Assembly (NCBI GenBank): GCA_017510825.1
Contig: JAFWMA010000005.1
Location: 1-64,000, forward strand
Source of the DNA: Clostridia bacterium
GTDB lineage: Bacteria > Bacillota > Clostridia > TANB77 > CAG-508
Direction: 5' to 3'
DNA length: 64,000 nucleotides
The translations under genes were made by a program, and so were the position numbers. A model generated the notes under the pieces. That model made no database searches. It was not told the DNA's origin and was given only the letters and a program-made list of their open reading frames with translations. Shown piece after piece: positions 58,782-64,000 of this stretch; within the stretch, counting starts at the first letter, position 1, and each line of letters begins with the position of its first letter.

Positions 58782-58813
58782 AAAAAAAACACGAGTAGAA
58801 TTCGTGGTTTTTT
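58782..58813 (+). terminator. Terminator after gpmA
   Basis: CACGA/TCGTG core stem extended by A/T pairs with one bulge and followed by a T run. Confidence 0.65.
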
Positions 58814-58820
58814 AAATATA

Positions 58821-58857
58821 AGAAAACACCTAAATAGTTTTATTTAGATGCTTTTTT
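58821..58857 (-). terminator. Terminator of tRNA-Lys (possibly bidirectional)
   Basis: CACCTAAATA / TATTTAGATG stem with a short loop; on the minus strand it follows the tRNA 3' end and is followed by TTTTCT. T residues lie on both sides. Confidence 0.7.
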
Positions 58858-58861
58858 GCTT

Positions 58862-58937
58862 TGGTGCGCGACCAGGGGGTCGAACCCTGGACCTTCTGAT
58901 TAAGAGTCAGCTGCTCTACCAACTGAGCTAGTCACGC
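58862..58937 (-). tRNA. tRNA-Lys (CTT)
   Basis: The minus strand reads GCGTGACTAGCTCAGTTGG at the 5' end, anticodon loop CTCTTAA (anticodon CTT), T-arm GGGTTCGACCC and encoded CCA; 76 nt. The acceptor, D and T stems pair; the top anticodon-stem pair is a G-A mismatch (27-43). Confidence 0.95.
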
Positions 58938-58953
58938 ATAAAACACACTATTA

Positions 58954-58982
58954 ATTATACAACGCATTTTAGTATAAGTCAA
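58954..58982 (-). promoter_or_regulatory. Promoter of tRNA-Lys
   Basis: Reading the minus strand: TTGACT, 17-base spacer, TATAAT, about 17 bases before the tRNA. Confidence 0.75.
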
Positions 58983-59162
58983 GCAATTTTATATTTTATT
59001 TTTAATTAAAAAAGAGTGAAAAAGATTTTTCCATTCGCCTTTCGCTATCACTTTAGTTAGTCGCTACGCAGAGTTGCTACACTTTATATTAGTACCTTTT
59101 GCTAATCTATAATTTTAAGTAAGCTGTGAATTGTAACAGAGTAAAATTTGTAAAATAGGAAT

Positions 59163-59200
59163 AAAATAATGAGGAAAGAGTTTTAATTCCTCATTATTTT
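59163..59200 (-). terminator. Terminator of the minus-strand VanW gene
   Basis: Perfect 14-bp stem AAAATAATGAGGAA / TTCCTCATTATTTT just after the stop codon. The T run is within the stem arm. The rest of 58983-59162 holds no gene. Confidence 0.7.
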
Positions 59201-59214
59201 ATATTTAAATATTA

Positions 59215-60861
59215 TTATGCTCCTCTTGCAACAATCTTGTTGTGTGGCGAATAGGTGTCTTGTGAAATTACGTCTTTTGATATAACTTCGCCATCTTTTT
59301 TTAGAATTTTGTAAGTTATAGATGTTGAACCATTTGAGCCTCCTTGAATTACTTTTGTTGCTCCTGATGCTAAACTTGAGTCAGTAGTGTATGTTGTTTT
59401 AAAACCTACAGTACCAGTTCTGTATGATTCGATTTCGACTTCGTAGTCATTTTCTTGTCTTAATCCATAAATACTGATGTTTACATTTTTTCCTGCTGTT
59501 TCTGCAACAATTTTTATAGCATAATTTCTATTGTTTTTAAATTTAAAATCTGGAGCCCCCCAAGATACAGTTGCATCAGTTCCAATTGGACAGTAGTTTA
59601 CTTGGAACATATGGTTGTGTCTATCGGTAACTTCTAAATTTGATCTTAGAACTGCATTATATAAAGTACTAGAAACTTGGCAAATCCCACCACCAACTTC
59701 ATTAACTACTTGACCATTAGAATAAGCTCCAGCTTCTTGGAATCCAGCTTCTTTTGTACGCCTACCAACTATTCCATTGTATGAAAATGTTTCACCTGGC
59801 ATTAGAACAGTTCCATTTATTTTACTTGTTGCTAATGCTATATTGTTTGAACGGCTTGCTCCACTAGATGAATAATTTGTTGAGTATGATGCTAATTCAT
59901 CTGGGAATGCATCGATTCCAAGATCATCATTTGAGACAGTAGGGCGTAATACCTTTAGGGGTATTTCATATTCTTTTTTATCTCCGGTTATAATTGACTT
60001 TGCTTCATCAAGAGAGATTGCAAAATCGATTCCGTTTGCTGCTGCAGTGATACTATATGGATCTTTAGTAAATGAAGCGTTTACAGGTTCTTTGTATATT
60101 GTGTTATGTGCAGCTTCAACATTAACTGGTTCGCATTTTCCTGATATTACAGGAACATCAATTGGATCTGTATTGTAGTTTTCTAATAGCATCTTATTAA
60201 AGATTCTGTTTTTTAGTGTTTCTGAATCTACAGTTACTCCATCTTGACCGGCAGTAATAATTAGTTTATTATCATTCATATTATATTGAGGTTGTTTAAT
60301 GCCGTCTTGAAAGTTTTCATTTAGTTTTGGTTCGTATTCTTTTAATAACTCTTGATTAATTGATACTTTAGGTAAAAGTTTAGTTTCTTTAAAGTATTGA
60401 TTTAATATTTCAAAATTGTTTTCAAATATATTTCCATTTCTTCCTATAGTGTAAGCGTCTTCGATTACTGAGTTGATGTCGTAATTAAATTGCATTTCAC
60501 TTGGAACGAAAGTATATAGCTCTTCATTGTGTTTTAATATGATATCAGTAGTTATTCTATCTGATAAATATTCTGATAATTCTTTTTTGGCTTCTTCCTG
60601 TGTTAAATCTGATACATCTAATCCCATGATAAAAATGTTTTTTTGAATTTTATTACTTCCTATGTTTATTAGTGCAAAAATAGTGCAAAATAATAATGCT
60701 AATAGTAAAAATACTATTAGTGTGATTATTCCGACTTTTTTTTTCTTACTTTTTTTAGGGCTAAAGTTATCTGATTTTACGATTCTTTTTGCATCTTCAA
60801 AGTAGCTCTCTTCTTCTTTAGTTAATTCATCTCCTTTATTAACTACCAGTATTGAATTCAT
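59215..60861 (-). CDS. VanW family protein with G5-like tail
   Basis: 548 residues; AGGAGAAAATT precedes the ATG at 60861. Residues 1-42 are a cytoplasmic Lys-rich segment, 43-68 one membrane helix (IITLIVFLLLALLFCTIFAL), then peptidoglycan-binding-4-type segments, and the VanW domain with EVGGGICQVSSTLYNAVL and TDATVSWGAPDFKF, ending in a G5-like domain. It is paralogous to the gene at 21901 (shared IGRNGN/GKGRTGN region, YSTNYSSSGASRSNNIALA, GETFSYN). Probably an envelope protein; activity unknown. Monocistronic. Confidence 0.9.
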   Translation of the reverse strand: MNSILVVNKGDELTKEEESYFEDAKRIVKSDNFSPKKSKKKKVGIITLIVFLLLALLFCTIFALINIGSNKIQKNIFIMGLDVSDLTQEEAKKELSEYLSDRITTDIILKHNEELYTFVPSEMQFNYDINSVIEDAYTIGRNGNIFENNFEILNQYFKETKLLPKVSINQELLKEYEPKLNENFQDGIKQPQYNMNDNKLIITAGQDGVTVDSETLKNRIFNKMLLENYNTDPIDVPVISGKCEPVNVEAAHNTIYKEPVNASFTKDPYSITAAANGIDFAISLDEAKSIITGDKKEYEIPLKVLRPTVSNDDLGIDAFPDELASYSTNYSSSGASRSNNIALATSKINGTVLMPGETFSYNGIVGRRTKEAGFQEAGAYSNGQVVNEVGGGICQVSSTLYNAVLRSNLEVTDRHNHMFQVNYCPIGTDATVSWGAPDFKFKNNRNYAIKIVAETAGKNVNISIYGLRQENDYEVEIESYRTGTVGFKTTYTTDSSLASGATKVIQGGSNGSTSITYKILKKDGEVISKDVISQDTYSPHNKIVARGA

Positions 60862-60973
60862 TCTTACAATTTTCTCCTATATATGGATATTATATATTAT
60901 TTTATTTAATGGATAATAAAAAGGTTAAATTCATTTTACTAAAAAACTCCTTATTTTAGACCTTTTCTTATTT

Positions 60974-61002
60974 ATTATACCATAAAATAATAAATATATC
61001 AA
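60974..61002 (-). promoter_or_regulatory. Promoter of the minus-strand VanW gene
   Basis: Minus strand: TTGATA, 17-base spacer, TATAAT, about 113 bases before the start codon. Confidence 0.75.
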
Positions 61003-61098
61003 AAAAAATTCATTTTTTTATAAATTTTTAGTTTTTTTTAGTTGATGTAAAGAAATTAAAGCTACATATATGATATAAGTTTTTTTTAAGTAAAAAAC

Positions 61099-61127
61099 TT
61101 GATTTTTTTTTGTAATGAATGTATAAT
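61099..61127 (+). promoter_or_regulatory. Promoter of tRNA-Arg
   Basis: TTGATT, 17-base spacer, TATAAT; the tRNA begins 10 bases after the -10 box. Confidence 0.8.
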
Positions 61128-61137
61128 ATGTACATAT

Positions 61138-61213
61138 GCACCTGTAGTCTAATTGGATAGAATGGCAGGCTACGAACTTGCAGAAGGGGGTTCGAATCCC
61201 TCCAGGTGCACCA
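61138..61213 (+). tRNA. tRNA-Arg (ACG)
   Basis: GCACCTG at the 5' end pairs with CAGGTGC; anticodon loop CTACGAA (anticodon ACG, decoded as ICG), T-arm GGGTTCGAATCCC, encoded CCA; 76 nt. No integrase or attachment-site duplicate is seen at its 3' end. Confidence 0.96.
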
Positions 61214-61254
61214 ACAACGTATCTGTTCGATCTTTTTATAGAGCAGATGATATG

Positions 61255-61286
61255 AAAATCAATCAGAAATGGTTGATTTTTTTTTT
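61255..61286 (+). terminator. Terminator of tRNA-Arg
   Basis: AAAATCAATCA / TGGTTGATTTT stem (one G-T pair), loop GAAA, then a long T run. Confidence 0.85.
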
Positions 61287-61513
61287 GCCAAAAAAACATC
61301 ATCCAATATCCTAAAAAGAAAGGATGGTGCATAAAATGAAACAAAAATTGAAATTATTGTAGTGTTACAATTGATGTGAAACAAAAATAATAATTGAATA
61401 AGTGATTTAAATCAAATACTTTTTTGCTTCACGCCATTGACACACATACATCTAGTTATTTATAAATAGGGGGGAAATTATTGAAAAGATAAAGAAAATG
61501 TAATGGAATATTT

Positions 61514-61690
61514 ATGTTAATTTCTTTTTCAAATAATGTGAATTGGATATGTAACACTAGGATTATTGGGAAAACAAACAGCTTTATTATGGCGAGTTGT
61601 TTGATGTATAGCCATATATATAATCCTGTTACCACGATAAATGAATCAGACGATAATGAATACTTAAAAGCTATGATATTAAATAAATAG
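61514..61690 (+). CDS. Possible 58-residue ORF, doubtful
   Basis: An open frame from ATG 61514 to TAG encodes MLISFSNNVNWICNTRIIGK, later SCLMYSHIYNPVTTI. There is no ribosome binding site at the right spacing and no recognised homologue; the codon choice is mixed. It may be a gene fragment. The rest of 61287-61701 shows nothing further. Confidence 0.2.
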   Translation: MLISFSNNVNWICNTRIIGKTNSFIMASCLMYSHIYNPVTTINESDDNEYLKAMILNK

Positions 61691-61701
61691 ATGTTTATTT
61701 T

Positions 61702-61850
61702 TTATATAATAGGAAAGTTCTACTTTCCTATTATATAAAATTATAATGCGACTAAATTTTATTTCATAAAAATTAGCGCGACGAACAATTAAACGCGGAC
61801 TTTGCAGAGAGTATTTGCTTTTTCAATTTTATTAATGTCCGCTATTGTTC
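61702..61850 (+). repeat. 149-nt structured repeat, copy 3
   Basis: Nearly identical to copy 1 (about a dozen differences). The first stem is a perfect 16 bp (TTATATAATAGGAAAG / CTTTCCTATTATATAA), and the long-range stem is fully Watson-Crick here (GCGGAC / GTCCGC). It ends 7 bases before the 3' end of the converging minus-strand gene. Confidence 0.88.
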
Positions 61851-61857
61851 AAATTAA

Positions 61858-62298
61858 CTAATCATCATATTTTTCATTGTATTCATCTTGTGCATCTATG
61901 GCTTCAAGTCTAGCTAGTTTAGCTTCTTCTTCAGCTAATTCAGATAGTAATATGCAAGCTTCTGAATATTCTATCATATCTTCAATATATTTTTCTAAGT
62001 TTTCTTTATCTTGAATTTCTTTTCTTTTTTCATATTCTTCTTTTGCAACTTCAAAATTCATTTGTGCTTTTAATAATTCTGTTGATGCTTTACTTTTGGC
62101 TCTTTCTGAAAATAATCTATAGTTTTCTTGTAATGCGTTTATATCTCCTTTAACATCTTGAATTTTTTCATCAACTTTGTCTTTGGCTTCTAATCCTGCA
62201 ATTATAGCAATATCAACAGAATCTTTTGCTTTATTACTTAGATTTTTCATTTTTTCATTTAATTCTGTCATTTTAGCTCTCATTTCTTCTTTGTTCAT
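61858..62298 (-). CDS. Coiled-coil protein of unknown function
   Basis: 146 residues; TAGGAGGTCATT precedes the ATG on the minus strand. The whole protein is Glu/Lys/Ala-rich and predicted to be one or two long helices (LNEKMKNLSNKAKDSVDIAI, VAKEEYEKRKEIQDKENLEK), with no membrane segment or Cys motif except one Cys. It resembles small helical stress or phage-shock-like proteins only in composition. Function unknown. Confidence 0.75.
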   Translation of the reverse strand: MNKEEMRAKMTELNEKMKNLSNKAKDSVDIAIIAGLEAKDKVDEKIQDVKGDINALQENYRLFSERAKSKASTELLKAQMNFEVAKEEYEKRKEIQDKENLEKYIEDMIEYSEACILLSELAEEEAKLARLEAIDAQDEYNEKYDD

Positions 62299-62387
62299 AA
62301 TGACCTCCTAGATTTTTTTATAAAAACAGTATAGCATAGTGTTTTTTTTTTTTCAATATTTTTGAAATATTTTGTTTAATATTTTAG

Positions 62388-62416
62388 TTGTTTATAATAA
62401 ACAATAATGATATAAT
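62388..62416 (+). promoter_or_regulatory. Promoter for the SbcD-like gene
   Basis: TTGTTT, 17-base spacer, TATAAT, 65 bases before the start codon. Confidence 0.55.
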
Positions 62417-62481
62417 GATAATAATTTGATAAAAAAAAAGAATTATAAAAAATATATATTAAAAAGAAGAAAGGGTTTTAT

Positions 62482-63570
62482 ATGAAATTTGTACATGTTG
62501 CTGATATGCATTTAGATTGTGCGTTTAATTTTTTAAGTAATAAATTAGATTTAGGAGATATTCGTAGATTAGATCAGAGAAATGCCTTTAATAAAATGAT
62601 TAATTATGTGAAAGAAAATGATATAAAATATTTATTTATAAGTGGTGATTTGTATGAACAAAAATCAATAAGGGAAAGTACAATTGAATATATTAATAAT
62701 TTGTTTAAACAAATTCCAGCAACAAAAATATTTGTTACTCCTGGCAATCATGACCCAATGATAAAAGAATCTTTTTATAAAATATATGATTGGGCGGAAA
62801 ATGTAAAAATATTTGGAAGTAATGTTGAAAAAGTTGAGGAAGATGAATTTATTATATATGGATATGGATTTGATGACTATATTATGAACAATCCTAAAAT
62901 AGATGAAATTATTTTAGATAACACTTCTAAAATAAATATTTTAATTACTCATTCAAGTTTAGATGGTAATAAAGAACAAAATGTGTACAATCCGATAACT
63001 ACTAAAGAATTAAAACAAATCGGATTTGATTATGTTGCTTTAGGTCATATACATAAATTGAATTTAGAATCAAGTGATCAGGTTATTGTTTATCCGGGGT
63101 CAATGTGTTCTATGGGATTTGATGAGTTAGAAAAACATGGTATGATTGTTGGTGAAATAACCAAAGATGCTGATGGTAAAGTTGATAGAAAATTAGAATT
63201 TATTCCACTTGATACAAAGGAATTTGTAAGATTAGATTGTAGTGTTGATGAAATGAATACACTGGAGGATTTAGCCCAGAATATTAATCAAATGGATTAT
63301 GATAGAAATAAGTATTATGAAATAATATTAGTGGGTGGAAGACATTTTGAGATTAATAAATATAAACTATACAAGTTAATTGAAAATGATAGTATAGTTA
63401 AAATTAAGGATTCAACTAAGATTGGAATTGATATAGAGGAACTTGAAAAGGAAATGTCTTTGAGAGGATTATTTGTAAAAAGAATTAAGAAAAAAATGGA
63501 AAATGGGGAGATTGAAGAAGAATTATTTGAAAAAGCTTTAGAATATGGACTTGATAGTTTATTGAGTTAG
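62482..63570 (+). CDS. SbcD/YhaO-like DNA repair metallophosphoesterase
   Basis: 362 residues; AGAAAGG precedes the ATG. Mre11/SbcD-type motifs are in order: ADMHLD (residues 7-12), ISGDLYE (near 53), TPGNHDP (near 90), ITHSSLDG (near 155) and ALGHIHKLN (near 190). The C-terminal part is shorter than in SbcD and fits the YhaO subfamily, which pairs with the large coiled-coil ATPase YhaN. The next gene encodes exactly such an ATPase start, supporting this assignment. The pair is expected to process DNA ends. Confidence 0.85.
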   Translation: MKFVHVADMHLDCAFNFLSNKLDLGDIRRLDQRNAFNKMINYVKENDIKYLFISGDLYEQKSIRESTIEYINNLFKQIPATKIFVTPGNHDPMIKESFYKIYDWAENVKIFGSNVEKVEEDEFIIYGYGFDDYIMNNPKIDEIILDNTSKINILITHSSLDGNKEQNVYNPITTKELKQIGFDYVALGHIHKLNLESSDQVIVYPGSMCSMGFDELEKHGMIVGEITKDADGKVDRKLEFIPLDTKEFVRLDCSVDEMNTLEDLAQNINQMDYDRNKYYEIILVGGRHFEINKYKLYKLIENDSIVKIKDSTKIGIDIEELEKEMSLRGLFVKRIKKKMENGEIEEELFEKALEYGLDSLLS

Positions 63571-63590
63571 AGTGAAGGGAAGTGAATTTT

Positions 63591-64000
63591 TTGTTTTTTA
63601 ATAAATTACAACTAAATAATTTTGGAAAGTTTTCAAACAAAGAGATAGAATTAGATAAGAATATTAATATAATAAAAGGTAATAATGAAAGTGGAAAATC
63701 AACGATGCAAAAATTCATAATTAGTATGATCTATGGAATATCTAAAGATAAAAGGAAAAGTAGTTTTACTGATTATGATAAATATTATCCATGGGGAAAA
63801 GAAAATTTTTCAGGCAAGATTAGTTATTCTTTAGATGATGGAAAAACTTATGAGGTGTATAGAGATTTTACTAAAAAAAATCCTATTATTTATAATGAAC
63901 AAGCTGAAGATATTACAGATTTATATAAAAAGACAACAAAAGGGAGCACTTTTTTTGAAGAGCAAACTGGAGTTGATGAAAAGACAATGACATCTAGTAT
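63591..64000 (+). CDS. YhaN/SbcC-like AAA ATPase, 5' part only
   Basis: The frame runs off the window. A TTG at 63591, ten bases after AAGGGA, gives MFFNKLQLNNFGKFSNKEIE, the usual start of YhaN-type ATPases; a GTG at 63582 in the same frame lies too close to the site. The Walker A GNNESGKSTMQKFI follows at about residues 33-46, then YGISKDKRKSSFTDYDKYYP typical of the family. It lies 20 bases after the SbcD-like gene. Confidence 0.85.
   Translation, partial: MFFNKLQLNNFGKFSNKEIELDKNINIIKGNNESGKSTMQKFIISMIYGISKDKRKSSFTDYDKYYPWGKENFSGKISYSLDDGKTYEVYRDFTKKNPIIYNEQAEDITDLYKKTTKGSTFFEEQTGVDEKTMTSS

Noticed and set aside
61018..61344. 108-codon minus-strand ORF
   Set aside because: Runs antisense through tRNA-Arg and its terminator; its GIRTPF-like text is the reverse complement of the tRNA.
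61214..61701. Integration site at the 3' end of tRNA-Arg
   Set aside because: No integrase and no repeat of the tRNA 3' end were found in the window.

Overview
This window looks like a chromosome segment of a low-GC, anaerobic, spore-forming member of the Clostridia, probably an uncultured gut-type lineage. The DNA is strongly AT-rich with AGGAGG-type ribosome binding sites and TTGACA/TATAAT promoters. It carries a spoIIE gene, a meso-diaminopimelate dehydrogenase, a fermentative AdhE, VanW-family envelope proteins, and several genes with the prepilin-like N-terminus (AGITLVALVVTIIVLLILAG) common in such genomes.

Layout. (1) 0.7-19 kb: three consecutive giant secreted, membrane-anchored surface proteins (1684, 2384 and about 1977 residues) with SdrD-B/Cna-B-like modules; two end in a sortase-like MPPTGE signal. 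The third is interrupted by a one-base frameshift, and a decayed copy of its 3' end lies just upstream of it. (2) 19-32 kb: housekeeping and envelope genes: spoIIE, VanW protein, a GH3/NagZ-like enzyme broken by one extra base, a DUF2974 protein, a thioredoxin-reductase-like flavoprotein, ddh, a hemolysin-III-like membrane protein, a PAP2 phosphatase, an unknown Cys/His protein and a metallophosphoesterase. (3) 32-54 kb: an accessory region with five prepilin-like surface proteins, a chimeric ORF joining a group II intron reverse-transcriptase fragment to a surface-protein C-terminus, decayed ISLre2 and IS3 elements, an ABC transporter fusion, a Nudix hydrolase, an SGNH-hydrolase surface protein, a tandem duplicate of an epsilon/zeta-like toxin-antitoxin module followed by a TIM-barrel gene, and a DUF4143 ATPase. 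(4) 54-64 kb: adhE, a small-molecule kinase, gpmA, tRNA-Lys, a second VanW gene, tRNA-Arg, a coiled-coil protein, and the start of an SbcD/YhaO-YhaN-like pair.

Most interesting signals. (a) The last 140 bases of the chimeric ORF at 38.98-39.12 kb, and a similar stretch at 50.6 kb, are very poor in A and rich in G+C compared with the A-rich DNA around them, and they encode an RGG...AGVFAF...GFR C-terminus. This is what a diversity-generating retroelement (DGR) variable region is expected to look like; no DGR reverse transcriptase or template repeat is visible here. (b) A 149-nt element occurs three times with identical length, three predicted stems and one compensatory base-pair change, so it is a candidate structured RNA or mobile repeat. 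(c) The duplicated zeta-like kinase/small-ORF module. (d) An unnamed Cys...His-His protein at 30 kb and a 42-residue ORF with a strong ribosome binding site on the minus strand.
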